From NCBI GenBank assembly GCA_019914945.1, contig CM034103.1, forward strand, positions 5,270,001 to 5,334,000: a stretch of 64,000 nucleotides of DNA, read 5' to 3'. Shown in pieces: positions 10,368 through 22,524 of the stretch; positions within the stretch are counted from its first letter, which is position 1; each line of letters starts with the position of its first letter. A model generated the notes under the pieces. That model was not told where the DNA came from and made no database searches. It saw only the letters and a program-made list of their open reading frames with translations. Both the position numbers and the translations under genes were made by a program. Source of the stretch: Typha latifolia (Eukaryota; Streptophyta; Magnoliopsida; Poales; Typhaceae).

Positions 10368-11200
10368 TCAGTAAAAAAATTAAATCACAAAGAATTTATG
10401 AGTGAGTATTACACCAAGAATTTACAAGAGTCATTTATTGATTCGAGTTGGTTCTTGCTTGACGATGATAGTTTTTGCTTACGAGTTATATGCCTTACAT
10501 CGGTTGATAGTACATGTTTTCTCATTTGAAGTATAAGATTGTGATATGGATAATTAATTAAACACAAATTAAGGATGGTTACAACTATGGATGGACGTAC
10601 AAATTAATCATGGGTTGTTACACTCATGATGATTGATGATTACACCCATGCATCAAAGGAGATCCTAGTTTAAATGAGAAGGATATATATATATATATAT
10701 ACACAATTAATTACTGAGACGATTGACAAGCTGGTCCTTCTAACGATCGTATATTACTTGCTTAACCTCTTGTAGTGTTGTGTGTGTGTGTATATATATC
10801 AAACTACAAACTTGTGCATTGCGACATATATATCAACATCCCCTAATATTCAAACAAAACATGCAAGGAGTCCATCCAAGATACGAGATGGATTCGTTTA
10901 AGAAACAACAATGCAATAAGGCTCCACTTGGATTTGACTAAAGAATTAGACATGATGTCCTCTTCTGTGTGAACCCAAGAAAAGTTTTAACGGAAAATTA
11001 TCTCATCAAGAATATAAAAATATTGAGAGCGGACGAACTCTTAAGACAATATTTTATTTTATTTTAATTTTTTTGAGTTTGTTCTTATCCTAAAAAGGAG
11101 CACTATATGTTTTGTTGCACCATGCGTTGTCCTTTTCTACCAAATTAAAGTGGGTAAAACCTTGATTTGCTTCCAAGATTTGGTAACAGCAACGACCTTT

Positions 11201-11251
<51 letters not shown>

Positions 11252-12834
11252 GTTTGAATGAGAGAATAGAAGCTACTCGCACTAAACAAGAGTGGTATCT
11301 ATTTCATGTAATAGATTCAGAAGGTGGAACATGAGTTACCTTTTAGGCTTTGTCTTAATTAGGATCTCTTACTGGATGAGAAATCAAGAACTGTTTACAA
11401 ATTACTATGATATGCTAGTATAAAATACGCAAAAAACAATTATGGGGGAAAACTCTATGTTTGTTCTTGATGTACGTTTTTTAATGAGTTCTCGTCCTCA
11501 TTTGGCACTTTAAGGAGTAGCATTAATTGGATGCAAGTTTTTCCATAGTCCTTCATTGTGCGTGAGTAATTAACTTTGATGATAACCTGATCATGCTTGA
11601 CTGTTTAATTTCACTTGGAGTTTAATTCTAGATCCATTTTGAGTTGAGCCTTGATATGATAAAACTTTGAGAGGATTAATCGTTGAAAGCATCTTCGCGA
11701 GCTCTTGTTGGTGCGTATATAAATAAGATACAGAAATAAATGTTTGCTTCTAGGCACGCAACAATAGCAATGTTTCTTTAACAAAATATTTTTCCCTATC
11801 AAATTTAGATGAACTAGTGTGCATCAAGATACAGAAAATTTCTCTCCAGGATACAAATTAAGAAGCTAGTGAAGCACTGATATCTGACTGCATTTTTACA
11901 AATGAAGTCAACCTGAACTTTTTCAGAGTTCTCTATTCTAGCTTTTGTAAAGGATTAAGAGAAAGTTGGAATCTAATCTAAATCTTGGTTTTCAAGATGC
12001 TTTATTATTAAAACGATACCAGCATATCACCATTCTAAATCTGTTCATTCGTTAACTATCAGTCCCAACGACTGTCATTTTATTTGGATCATCCGATCGC
12101 AATAGTCATATACCCGGACAGTATCTAGTTCGATCTTTGGAAGAGCACATCCAATAAATAGATTAGCCTATTACCCTATTCTAGTGTGATGAGAGATAAG
12201 ATATCCATTACCGCTAAGAGGTTATGGATGTAAGTCATTATAACAACCTTCTTAGACAATCTTCTCAGAAATGAGGGTAGGATTACATACATTAAAGTGG
12301 ATGTATTTTTAAGGTCGCCACGTAGTTTTATTCTAGTGCAATGTGGAGGATTCACAAATTTTCTTATTCATCATGTCTCAATATTTAAGTGTATCAGTGC
12401 AACGCATGAGGGAATGTGTTAGTCAAGACAGAAGATATGATATATATTATTAGTTTGTCTTGTAACGGCTTAAATATTTAGATCAATTGGATTATCTAAC
12501 ACAAGAAAAACAATTATAGCTAGCAATTAGAGAATAATAACACCAAATAGTATGACATTCCATCCTTACTGTTTTCTATCCTGGGGACAATCTAGAAACA
12601 ATTTTGTTTATATATCCTCGATCGAAAACGACTTCTTACCACTCTATGGTTGCATGGCATATACGTCTCACTATGTACATCCAATCATTAACTGTTACAT
12701 GTGCGACAGAATATGAAATGATACTAAAATACACACTCTGTTTCTTCGCACAGCCTACTAAATTCTCTTCGAGCTTTCACACTCGATCGATAATAATTCT
12801 CATTAAGCACATAAGCCATTAACCTTCCTCACTC
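10368..12834. other. AT-rich intergenic DNA
   Basis: No credible gene. It holds TA microsatellites near 10685-10702 and a TG/TA tract near 10779-10799. Unclassified decayed repeat sequence is likely, but I recognise no family. Confidence 0.5.
11206..11249. repeat. (AT)n microsatellite
   Basis: About 22 uninterrupted AT dinucleotides. Confidence 0.95.
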
Positions 12835-12841
12835 TATAAAT
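12835..12841 (+). promoter_or_regulatory. TATA box of the first DC2.15-type gene
   Basis: TATAAAT lies 74 bp upstream of the ATG at 12909, a typical plant spacing for a short 5' UTR. Confidence 0.7.
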
Positions 12842-12908
12842 ACTCACCACCTCTCCTTTGCAACCCATCCACAAGCAACTACCAACTCCTTTGTTAATTT
12901 GCACTACC

Positions 12909-13298
12909 ATGGCATCCAAGATTAGCTCATCTTTTGCTCTCTTCCTCACCTTCAACCTCCTCTTCTTCGCCCTCTCGGATGCCTGCGGTGGCCCGTGCCC
13001 AAAGCCAACCCCGACGCCGACCCCGACCCCTTCATCTGGCAAGTGTCCCATTGATGCCCTCAAGCTCGCCGTGTGCGCCGACGTGCTCAGCGGCCTCATC
13101 AACGTCAACGTAGGGCACCCACCAAAGGAGCCTTGCTGCTCCTTGATCTCCGGCCTTGTCGATCTCGAGGCGGCCGTGTGCCTTTGCACTGCTATCAAGG
13201 CTAATCTCCTGGGTATCAACTTGAACATCCCTGTTGATCTTAGCCTTCTTCTTAACTACTGTGGCAAGAAGGTGCCTACTGGCTTCCAGTGCCCATAG
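12909..13298 (+). CDS. 14 kDa proline-rich protein DC2.15-like (hydrophobic seed domain)
   Basis: A complete intronless gene for 129 residues. Residues 1 to about 25 form a signal peptide. A short proline/threonine linker (residues 27-43, with PTPTPTPTP) precedes the eight-cysteine hydrophobic-seed domain: Cys 46, 56, 76, 77, 91, 93, 118 and 128, in the pattern C, C, CC, CXC, C, C. Two extra cysteines lie in the linker (26 and 30). This matches hybrid proline-rich / putative lipid-transfer-like proteins of the DC2.15 group, which are secreted to the cell wall; the biochemical role of most members is not established. The ATG at 12909 is chosen over the upstream frame start because the signal peptide begins there and the TATA box sits 74 bp before it. 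Codons are GC-rich, unlike the surrounding DNA, as in many monocot genes. It is convergent with its shortened paralogue at 15182-15451. Confidence 0.93.
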   Translation: MASKISSSFALFLTFNLLFFALSDACGGPCPKPTPTPTPTPSSGKCPIDALKLAVCADVLSGLINVNVGHPPKEPCCSLISGLVDLEAAVCLCTAIKANLLGINLNIPVDLSLLLNYCGKKVPTGFQCP

Positions 13299-13731
13299 GT
13301 CTCTATTAATAATTTCCTCAAGCAGTACTACTACAAGTACTTGGTATCTGTTGTTATATAAGGTTTTCTGTAGCTTTCTTTTGAGATCTTGGAGGGTTGG
13401 TTGCAAGTAGCTAGAATGCAACAGCTTAAAAGATCATGCAGGTACTTGATCATGCAGCTTGAAAGACTTGTTGGGTTTGTTAGTGAGTGTGCAAGGGTTT
13501 AGTGTTTGATAAGTATAAAGCCTTTCTGTGATGGTTATAACTAGATATACATATGGCTTGCATGGCTGATCAAATATTCTACGTGATACTTCAAATATTA
13601 ATTCCATTGGTGTTGGTGGCAAAGGTTCCATTTAAACTCAATCTTAGTCAACGTAGATGATATATATGGATCGAGCTTTTATTTAGCTTGAACTCGAGAA
13701 AAAAAAAATAAGAAAAAAATGCGTGAGTTAG

Positions 13732-13766
<35 letters not shown>

Positions 13767-15062
13767 TGCAAGGTTGACAAAAATCTAAATCCTATAATTT
13801 GAATTCTTGTGCTCGGCTCCACTCAGAAAACGCTAAAAATGAATTAGTTTCTCACTGAAATTAATCGAGGTGATCGAATTTGAACTAGGATGAAAGTGAT
13901 TTAGAGATGAGCTTTGTTTTTACCTGGGAGAATAATTTCAAGTTGATCTTCATCCCAGCTGTTGAGAGCTTTATATGTGAAGGTTTTGTTACGCGTCCAA
14001 AAGAAAAAAGAAGAATATATCTTTGCACTAAATACAGTTTAGCGATCTTCTTTCTTATACAGATGGAATTTATATAAATGGTATTATATTGTACATTATA
14101 ATTCACTTTCAATATTAAAATGTGAAAGGCCGGCTGATACGTACGTAACAAGTAGCTCTTTATTTATATCAAAATTAATCCTACGTGCTCATAAACCCAC
14201 CAACCTCAAGTTCTAATGACTGAGTGAAACATGTCAGCTAATTTGACCAGATCCTCCTCCATTCCCGTGAAATTATTTTGGCATAATCGTTCAACTTAGC
14301 TTAAGCTTCTATCTCTTGACCTTCATTGATAGATGAACGTCAATTAGATATAATAAGAGATCAAATATTCCACAATAAGAGACTGCTTTCGACATATATA
14401 CCAGTAATTAATCTTTCTTCCTTGACATATCCACAATAACATGTGTCAATGAACTTATTAGTTTCAGGATAATAAATCTGAGTACTATTTCACATATTTT
14501 TAATATATATATATACTAAAGGAGTGAAAATAAGAGATTTCTTATTTTCATGAAATTTTAGCTTGAAAATTTCGTAACTATATACTCAGATGATTATTAA
14601 TCAAAGGCCAAGGGATGATATCAGAGGTTTATAATAGTTAATTTGGGATACACTAGGAATTGTTATGGCAAGAAATTTTATGTAGATCCTTAGTGATTTC
14701 TACCAAAAATTACTTCAATACTTTCGACCCAGTTAGATTTAGCTAATATGAATTTGCATGTACAAGGATCTCAGAAAAGAAAACTCTCCAAATACTCTGA
14801 TAAGATTAATGAGAATAACTAAGCACAAAAGAAGGAGGTTACATTCATTTGATAATTTTAAAATGCAATCCCAGATATTTTATCATTATATGATCACAAA
14901 CCAAATTCCCAAACAATACATATTAGATACAACAAACCTTACTATGGAAGCAGACCTTAATCCATCCGAAGTCCAGCAACTCAATTAAACAACAATGCTA
15001 CAGATTTGCACACCATAACAACCAGAACATATATATCAAGGCCAAATTGGTTACATAGAGGG
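13299..15062. other. Intergenic region between the two DC2.15-type genes
   Basis: The 3' UTR of the first gene probably ends within the first 250 bp. A (TA)n tract occupies about 13733-13763. The rest is AT-rich with no gene that I can support. Confidence 0.6.
13733..13763. repeat. (TA)n microsatellite
   Basis: About 15 TA dinucleotides. Confidence 0.93.
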
Positions 15063-15207
15063 AGACATAAGCATCAATTGCACACTTCAGCACACTTATA
15101 ATCACATGGATGCCACTTATGTGAAGGTGAAAAGCATGTGTATTTAGTAACGGGTGTTTCACATACGCATCGATCACACAGTTAAGCACATTTGTAATCA
15201 GCAGGGA
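15063..15207 (-). repeat. Direct duplication across the 3' end of the second DC2.15-type gene
   Basis: A segment of about 45 bp spanning the last codons and stop (about 15161-15207) recurs imperfectly about 98 bp downstream (15063-15108). On the minus strand both copies read GATTA(C/T)AA(A/G)TGTGCT followed by a related tail. The downstream copy is outside the coding frame. Confidence 0.6.
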
Positions 15208-15451
15208 CCTTCTTGCCACAGTAGTTCAGCAGCAAGCTTAGGTCAACAGGAACATTAAGCTTGATTCCTTGGAGGACGTCGGCGCAAATGCCAAGCTTCA
15301 ACGTATCCATCGGGCAAGAACCCGAGGACGGCGTAAGTGTTGGTTTGTATGGTGGTGGTGGGCATGGGACTGCAGTAGAGGAAACCATGGTGAAGAATAG
15401 GAGGTTGAGGGAAAGGAAAAGACCTGCGGATACCAAGGGTTTGAATGCCAT
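15182..15451 (-). CDS. Shortened DC2.15-like proline-rich protein lacking the central cysteine core
   Basis: An 89-residue frame. Residues 1 to about 26 form a signal peptide; a proline-rich linker runs over 30-42 (CPPPPYKPTLTPSSG); a partial hydrophobic-seed domain retains Cys 46, 56, 78 and 88. Compared with the paralogue at 12909-13298, exactly 40 residues are missing after Leu 60, removing the CC and CXC motifs, so four of the eight canonical cysteines are absent. The sequence is continuous in the genome and the frame is kept, so this is a precise in-frame deletion of 120 bp and not an intron. A TATA box lies about 80 bp upstream, and the start is the ATG before the hydrophobic segment. 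The family fold needs four disulfides, so the product may be non-functional or altered. It could be a pseudogene or an expressed variant. Confidence 0.75.
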   Translation of the reverse strand: MAFKPLVSAGLFLSLNLLFFTMVSSTAVPCPPPPYKPTLTPSSGSCPMDTLKLGICADVLQGIKLNVPVDLSLLLNYCGKKVPADYKCA

Positions 15452-15529
15452 CTGTAGTGAATGAGAAAAGAGAAGAAGTGATAGATGGATAATGGAGGAG
15501 ATGGTGTTGTGGTGCACTAGGGTTAGGGC

Positions 15530-15535
15530 TTTATA
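15530..15535 (-). promoter_or_regulatory. TATA box of the shortened DC2.15-type gene
   Basis: TATAAA on the minus strand, about 80 bp upstream of the ATG at 15451. Confidence 0.6.
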
Positions 15536-15661
15536 GGAATGAATGCATTGGAATTTTGTGTGAGAGGAGATGTCATTTTGCTAAGTAGTGATGATCAAAG
15601 CTGAATTTTAGATTGAAAGGACTATTTTGGCCTTGTAGAAATCATTTAAAACTGTTTAAAA

Positions 15662-15987
15662 TGATGCAGGACAACGCCTTGATTGTAAAGTTGAGAAGAA
15701 AAAGTAGGGGGAAATAATCAAACCCGTGGAATCCACCAATCGGGGTATCGGAATCCACCGATGTTGGAATCTACCAACAAACACTCAATAGGCAAAAGCT
15801 CTCAAAATATTCATTAACCCATAAAAGATGATTACAAGCCTTTATATAGGCAAAATAAAGTAAAAGATAAAAGACAAAAATAGCCCTAGAAGGTGACTAG
15901 TCACAACCCTCGTTAAGCCAAAGAGCCACGGGTGCAGCCCTTTTGTGCTTACGAGAATAAACGTGACGAAAAGTTGTGTCCCCACCA
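15662..15987 (-). repeat. 3' LTR of the Gypsy chromovirus
   Basis: 326 bp; the plus strand begins TGATGCAGGACAACG and ends GTGTCCCCACCA. Flanked on the left by TAAAA. Confidence 0.88.
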
Positions 15988-16027
15988 ACTCTCCTGGGTG
16001 GAAGAAACTTGACCTAGTCGAGTGGCT

Positions 16028-19000
16028 CTAATAGTACTCCATAATGTCAGGGTCAAGCTGCTGTAACTCCTCGCGAGTGATCCACATACAATCAGACTCT
16101 GGTCGCCCGTGCCATCGAACAAGAAAACGATGAACCCCTCCTTCTGTAGTAGATGTTATTTGATCATCTAAAATAGCGTCTATCTTTTCTTGTGATGTGG
16201 ATGGGAAAGGAGAAGGGGTAGGTGGCACAGCAAGGATGTCTAGAAGGGTAGTAGATGTAGCATAGGGTTCGGTAGGGATATGCATAGGTGGATGGTAGGC
16301 TGCTAGATCCTCAATATTAAAAGTACAACTAATGCCATTATCATGGGGAATATCAATGACATAAGCGTTAGCACCGACACGTTTCAGAACTTGGAAAGGT
16401 CCTACACTACGAGCATGCAACTTTCGAACAGCTCCCGAAGAGAATCGTTCGGGTCTAAGATGAATCATAACATGATCTCCAACATCGAACTCCTTGGCAT
16501 GTTTGTGCAAGTCGACATGTATTTTATACTGGTGATTACTCGCCTCAATTCGCTTAGTGATCTCTTGATGCAAAGAATGAACATGATGTGCAAATGCTTC
16601 GGCAGACTTAGAGACTCTAGAATGAGATGACATAGGCAACATATCTAGAGGTTTGCGTGCTTTAAAACCATGAACAACTTCAAATGGGCTCATGCCAATA
16701 GACCTATTAATGGAGTTATTATATGCAAATTGGGCTATAGGAAGAATGGCATCCCCGTTTTTGTTATGATTACTCATGAGATAGTGCAAAAGATTTCCAA
16801 GACTACAACTAACGACCTCGGTTTGATCAACAGTTTGAGGATGATAGGTAGTAGAAAATTTTAATTTTGTGTCAACCATGTGCCATAAAATTTTCCAAAA
16901 ATAGCTCATAAAGCGAATATCCAAGTTGGAAATAATAGATTTTGGAAGACCATATAACTTGACGATATGGGCAAAGTACAATTTGGCCACTTGTGACGCA
17001 TCAGAGGTCTTAGAACAAGGAATAAAATAGGCTATCTTAGAAAAGCGATCCACAACCACAAGGATTGAATCATGTTTTCTAAATGTGCGAGGCAATCCTA
17101 GGACAAAATCCATACTAACATCCTGCCATGGATGATCAGGCACAAGTAACGGAGTGTAAAGTCTAGTGTTTTGCTAACTGACAAGTCCTACATTGACCAA
17201 CTAATTTTGCGACGTCACATTTGAGACTTGGCCAGTAGAATTGGCGCTCCACTTCCTCAAGGGTTTTATCACGTCCAAAATGACCCAATAGGCCATCGGC
17301 ATGGATCTCCCAAACAAGAAAGTCATGCACGGACGTACGGGGAACACAAAGCTTGTTAGCCTTAAACAGGTAACCGTCTTGGAGGGAATAACTGTCCAAA
17401 GCTAAGTTCGAATCAGTCAGCAAAGTGAGAACGATTTCGCCAAAGTCCGGACAAGTTGTATAATCTTCCTTCATTTTGTCAAACCTAGTGACTTTGATGC
17501 TAATGGCAGATAGAAGGTTAACCCTTCAGCTAAGCGCATCAGTTGCCTTATTCTCAACCCCAGCACTATGTTTGAGTACAAAAGTGTACTCCTGTAAGAA
17601 CATGATCCAACGAGCATGTCTCGAATTTAGTTTTTTCTGAGAATTTAGGAATCGAAGAGCTTCATGGTCGGAATAAAAAATGAATTCATGCGGAAGTAAA
17701 TAATGGCACCAATAGCGTAAAGTTTGAATAACCACATAAAATTCCTTATCATAAATGGAGTACTTTTGCTTAGCCTCATTTAGTTTTTTGCTGAAATAGG
17801 TAACAAGATGGCGTTCCTAGCTAAGGACACCGCTGATCCCAATGCCTAAGGCATCACATTCCACCTCGAAAGCTTTAGAAAAGTTAGGAAGATGCATTAC
17901 AGGCGCTATTGTCATTTTCTTCTTAATCTGCTCAAAAGCCTTATTTGCTGCCTTACTCCAATAAAAATCTCCTTTCTTCAAGCAAGCAATGATCGGCGAC
18001 ATGATAGTACTAAACCCTCGAATGAAGCGGCGATAAAAAGTAGCAAGGTCATGAAAGCTACGCACATCATGAATATTTCATGGTTCGAACCAATCAACAA
18101 TTACCTTGATCTTCTCAGGGTCAGCGCAGACTTCTTCTAAAGTAACCACAAATCATAAGAAGATGACTTGATCGACAAGAAAAGAACACTTCTTCCTATT
18201 GCTATAGAGTTGTTGAGCAGCACGAAGCACTAGACAGACTTGACGCAAATGGTCCAAATGAAGCTCTTTTGATCGACTATAAATCAAAATGTCATCAAAA
18301 TACACCACAAAATTTTTTCCCATGAATAGGCGAAGCACTTGTGTCATAATACGCATGAAAGTGCTTGGGGCATTTGATAAACCAAAAGGCATTACCAACC
18401 ATTCATACAACCCGTCTTTCGTCTTAAAAGAAATTTTCCATTCATCACCTGGGCGAATTCAGATTTGGTGATAACCACTTTTAAGATCGATCTTGGAGAA
18501 AATTGAAGCTCCCGCCATCATATCAAGCATGCCATCAAGTTGTGGAATAGGAAAACGATATTTGACTATTGACACATACGCTAGGACCCATCCTTCTTTG
18601 GCGTGATCAAGGCAGGCACAGCACAAGGGCTTAGGCTCTCACGGATGAAACCCTTCATAAGAAATTCATTTACCTGATGTTGCAGTTCAGCATATTCTTT
18701 GGGGCTCATTCGATAGTGTGGCAAGTTTGGGAGAGACGCTCCAGGGACAAAGTCAATTACATGTTCGATATCCCGTAAAGGAGACAATTGGTTCGGCAGA
18801 TCATCTGAGAACACATCTTGAAACTCATTTAGTATAGGAGCAGATTCGTCGGATGATGGAGTGAGGGTAGTGCTCCCAACTTCACGAGCCACCAAGGCAA
18901 ACACAATAGAGCCTTGGTTTGCTTCCTTTTCAAATTCTTTAGAATTTATTATGTGCAAACCCTTTTTACTGGGAGCATTTTTCTTGTTATCTTTATTAAT

Positions 19001-19560
19001 TATTTTAGGGCGCATAGGATTTATCTTAATCTTTTTGCCTTCCAAATTGAAAGAGCACGAGTTGGAACGCCCAAAAATAGTTACATCATGATCAAATAAC
19101 TAAGGGCGGCCTAAAATGATATGCCCTACATCCATCGGCACAATGTCACACCACATCTTCCTTATAAGAAAGGAAAGTGATAGGAACGAAGCATCTCTCA
19201 TTTATAGCAATGGAAGAATCATTTACCCAAGATACCTTATAAGGATTCGGATGAGGAGTAGACTTTAATGCCAGGCGAGATATAACATTAGAGGAGATAG
19301 CGTTAATACAACTCTCACAGTCAATGATAACTTTGCAATCTTTAGTCCCATATTTAATGTAAGTGTGAAATATTTCATTCCTTCACCAATCATCGATCTC
19401 CCAAGATTGCATCAAAGCACAATGAACGACACCAACAGTACGGTCTCCATAATCACGATCTACGTCACTATCTTAGACATCATCAAGGTTAGGTTCATAA
19501 ACTTCTTCATCGAGCTCATTTTCCCCGATAGTGTCATCCTGTTCCCCAAGATAAAGTGCC
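16028..19560 (-). pseudogene. pol: Gypsy pol: protease, RT, RNase H, integrase, chromodomain
   Basis: Read leftward on the minus strand. Protease (about 19180-19560): VIIDCESCINAIS, where the expected active-site Asp-Ser/Thr-Gly is altered. RT starts in 18581-19045 ([31 protein letters not shown]) and continues with [12 protein letters not shown] and the catalytic YFDD in 18153-18410. RNase H segments lie at 17526-18065 ([35 protein letters not shown]). The integrase zinc-binding part is at 17163-17474 (YWPSLKCDVAKLVGQCRTCQ) and the core at 16400-17143 (PWQDVSMDFVLGLP). The last 50 or so residues (about 16028-16200) look like a chromodomain (FLVRWHGRPESDCMWI). At least six stops or frameshifts are visible, for example near 17160, 17528, 17817, 18078, 18465 and 18590. 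Confidence 0.85.
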
Positions 19561-19599
19561 TTTCGAAGACAGTTTGAGGCTACACTGCATTTGTAACAT

Positions 19600-20700
19600 C
19601 AATGGGGGGTCATTAACAGGTGCAGTTTCATGGAAATGCCCCTTTTCTTTGTCAGGTTGGGCAGGTGCGACAGTTTGGGTAGTTATGGTAGGTACTGATA
19701 GTGGTGGATCTTTTACGCCAGCAAGTGCGTAACTGGGAGGGGTGCGCCCAATTGGTCGCCTAGGCAATTGTTACCTATTAACCATCTCGTAGTTCAATGC
19801 AAGAGTGTAAGCTTGGTCCAAGGAAGTAACCTCCTAGAAAACTAACTCCCTTCGAATGTCGTCGTTAAGGCCATGCCTAAAACGACTCAGTGTCATCCTC
19901 TCATCCTCCACAACATTACACCTTAGCATATATTCCTCAAATTGGGAGATATAATCGCTCACAGACATATTTCTTTTTTTTAAATTATTCTATTGATCCA
20001 AAAGGTCACCAAGATAAGAATGTGGCAAATATTTTTCTTTTAATTTTTCTTTCATTTCATGCCAATGAATTATGGGGGGTTGGTTTCGTCGCACTAAAAG
20101 TTATTCTATACTTTGTCAAAATAGTTTAGCTCGGCCGACTAGTTTCATTTGGGCAAATCTAATGCGTCGGTTTTCTGGTAGATCATACCACTCAAAGAAG
20201 TGGTCCATCTCATGGAGCCAGTTAGTAAATACAGCAGGATCTAAGCGACCGTCAAAAGTTGGGGCATCTACTTTAATATTTTTTATAATTTGATTGTCAT
20301 GGTTTTGAGATTCTCTAAAGGCGACGTTACCTCTAAACCCCCTGTTATTATGAAAATCAAATGTATCTTCACGATAATTTTTCCTATGGGGTTCTCTCTC
20401 AGGACCTCTCTCATGGTGAGGGTAGTATGGAGCCGATCGATTGGTCTCGACATTAGGAGCAGCACGCATGACACCCGTGTTGGATGCATCGACGTCACTC
20501 TTGGTCTCATGTTGATCATGACCTATCTCAATAACCTTAAGATGAGCATTGAAGTCATCCAATCTGGTCATAATGGTTTCAATGGACTCTTGTAAAAATC
20601 GACGAAAATCTTCCATAGTATTGGGTTCCATAACAGACTGGGATGAAGGGTGAGAGAATCTCGTACTACTACGAAAGTTCATATAAAGTGTCTCTACCAC
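19600..20700 (-). pseudogene. gag: Gypsy gag, disrupted
   Basis: From the ATG at 20700 the first frame encodes 194 residues with a retrotransposon gag core start (VDAPTFDGRLDPAVFTNWL, FFEWYDLPENRRIRFAQMKL). After the stop at 20116 the homology continues through a second part of the gag core (SQFEEYMLRCNVVEDERMTL, RFRHGLNDDIRREL, about 19840-19960). The region at 19534-19767 is the linker to protease. The zinc knuckle is not recognisable. Preceding the core is a charged stretch with His, Arg and Tyr. Confidence 0.8.
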
Positions 20701-22509
20701 TAAAGAAATAAATGCAATAAATGAATGATGATATGCAAGCTAAGAGATCACAGCGAACAATAAGGGAGTAACAACCAGAATAACCTACAACCACTTATGA
20801 AGTTTTCAGTAAGAGACAGTTAGATTCAGCAAAAAAATTGCAAACCAATAGTACAAGCTCTCGAGATCAAGATGGGGACTGTAGATATGTCAAGACTTTC
20901 CCTCTAACCTAGCTAGTTCTACCGTTAATATTAATTTTTTTTTGTAACAAACAAAAAGAAGTAGGTAGGCAATATCAGGCTCAAGCGTTTGTTGTAATAA
21001 AACAAATGAATTAAGCAATGTAAATAGGTAGGCAATAACAATCTCAATATGGTTATGATCCACACCAACAAAAAGATAGTTGCTATTTTAAGACTAACAA
21101 ATAACAGTAAAAAAGGACGGATGTTACCGAATATCGCACGTCCACTGTAGAGGGTGGTCATGATAACGGTGCCGGAATTCGACAACAGCGGCGGTGGCGA
21201 CGGCTGCGGTGGTAGGGACAGTGGCGGTGGCTGCGGTGGCAAGGAGCTGCAAGAACGGTAGCGACGACTGCGATGATGCAGTGGCAGGACCGCGCAGGGG
21301 CTGCAGCGACGGTAGTAGTAAAGCGGCAGTGGTGGAGGAGATGGGTTGCGGCAGGGGCAGTGGAAGTGGCAGCAGTGGTCGTAGCAGCAAAGATGGCTGC
21401 GGATGGGCGGCTGCAGCTAGAAATTGCAGTAGCGGGTGGCTGCGATAGTGGCGGTTGCAGCAAGGGCTGCAGGGGCAGCAGTAGGCAGTTGTGGTGGTGA
21501 AGATGATGGCACGATAGAGCAAGGGTCGTGGAAATCAGCAGTGGCGTCGTCCATGGAGGTTGGCGGCAGTGTCGGCAAATAGAGGAAGATGGGATGATGG
21601 ATGTGAGTGATGGCTGGGACTAAAGAGGAGGAAGATGACGATGGGTTTGGATTGAGTTATAGGTAAACGGGTCGGTTTTGGGTAGGTTTCTACCGATTCA
21701 CTAAGGCTAAAAGATGGGCTAGGTTAGGCTGGTGGGCTTAGTTGGTTAGTGGTCTTTGGGTTTTGGAATGATGAGAGGTTTAGGCTAGTGGGTTAATGGG
21801 TTTAGGTTTTAGGTTGGTTGGGATTAAGTTAGGAAAGAAGATAAGATAGGTATTTATCCTAAAATTAGGGGAACTAATTTTCAAAAATTATAGAAACTAA
21901 TCCCTAAAATTATGAAAATCAATTCCCAAAATCATGGAAACTAATCCCTAAAATTTTGGAAACTAATCCCCAAAATTTTGGGAAATTAATCCCAAAACTA
22001 TAGAAACTAATTTTCGAAAATTAAGGAAAGGTAAATAAGAAAAAGAAAAAAAATCTTCTAAAATTAATTTCGAAATTTTTGAAATTCAAAATTAAAGATA
22101 AAGATGAAACAAATAAACTGAATTTCGAAATTATTTTTTTTCTCTCTTTTTTTTTTCAGAGAGCTCTTTCTTCTTTTTTTTCTCTCTTTTTTTTAGAGAG
22201 CTCTTTTTTTTCTTTTCTCTCTCTCTCCATTTTAAAGGGCTTTTTTTTTAATATAAAACGGGGAAATAAAATCTATTGAATAAAGCTTACTTGTGATTAT
22301 CTCCTTGTGTGGAGATTTGGTGATGGTAATGGTTTATTGTTTTCCTCCTTGAAAGTGATCTCCTTGCGTAACTCGGATCCGAATCCTAATGTTATCGGGC
22401 GATGGATCTCGTAGCGATATGTTCGTGGAGTAATTGATCTGACGAAGAAAAGATAAGGCGCCGCGTAGAATCCAAGCGGTGGAGCGTCCATAAACTAGGA
22501 AACTATCTG
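20701..22509 (-). other. Long leader of the Gypsy chromovirus
   Basis: About 1.8 kb lies between primer-binding site and gag. It includes a GC-rich, GCN/CAG-like low-complexity block (21120-21560), a set of imperfect repeats of roughly 20 bp built on AACTAATCCC(T/C)AAAATT (about 21865-22020), a polypyrimidine tract (22130-22240, plus strand), and a 64-residue open frame next to the primer site (22297-22491). That frame ends close to CACAAGTAAGC, which could be a 5' splice site. Open frames in the GC-rich block are compositional and not called as genes. Confidence 0.6.
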
Positions 22510-22520
22510 CTCTGATACCA
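22510..22520 (-). other. Primer-binding site of the Gypsy chromovirus
   Basis: The minus strand reads TGGTATCAGAG, four bases from the 5' LTR end. Confidence 0.85.
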
Positions 22521-22524
22521 AAGC

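Noticed and set aside
12803..13421. Open frames on the opposite strand and in other frames over the DC2.15-type gene
   Set aside because: They are shadows of the GC-rich coding sequence; no domain, and the plus-strand frame has a signal peptide and the full cysteine pattern.
21124..21522. Several long open frames in the GC-rich block of the Gypsy leader
   Set aside because: Composition is low-complexity (Ala, Gly, Ser, Pro, His depending on frame) and frames are open on both strands, so this is compositional.
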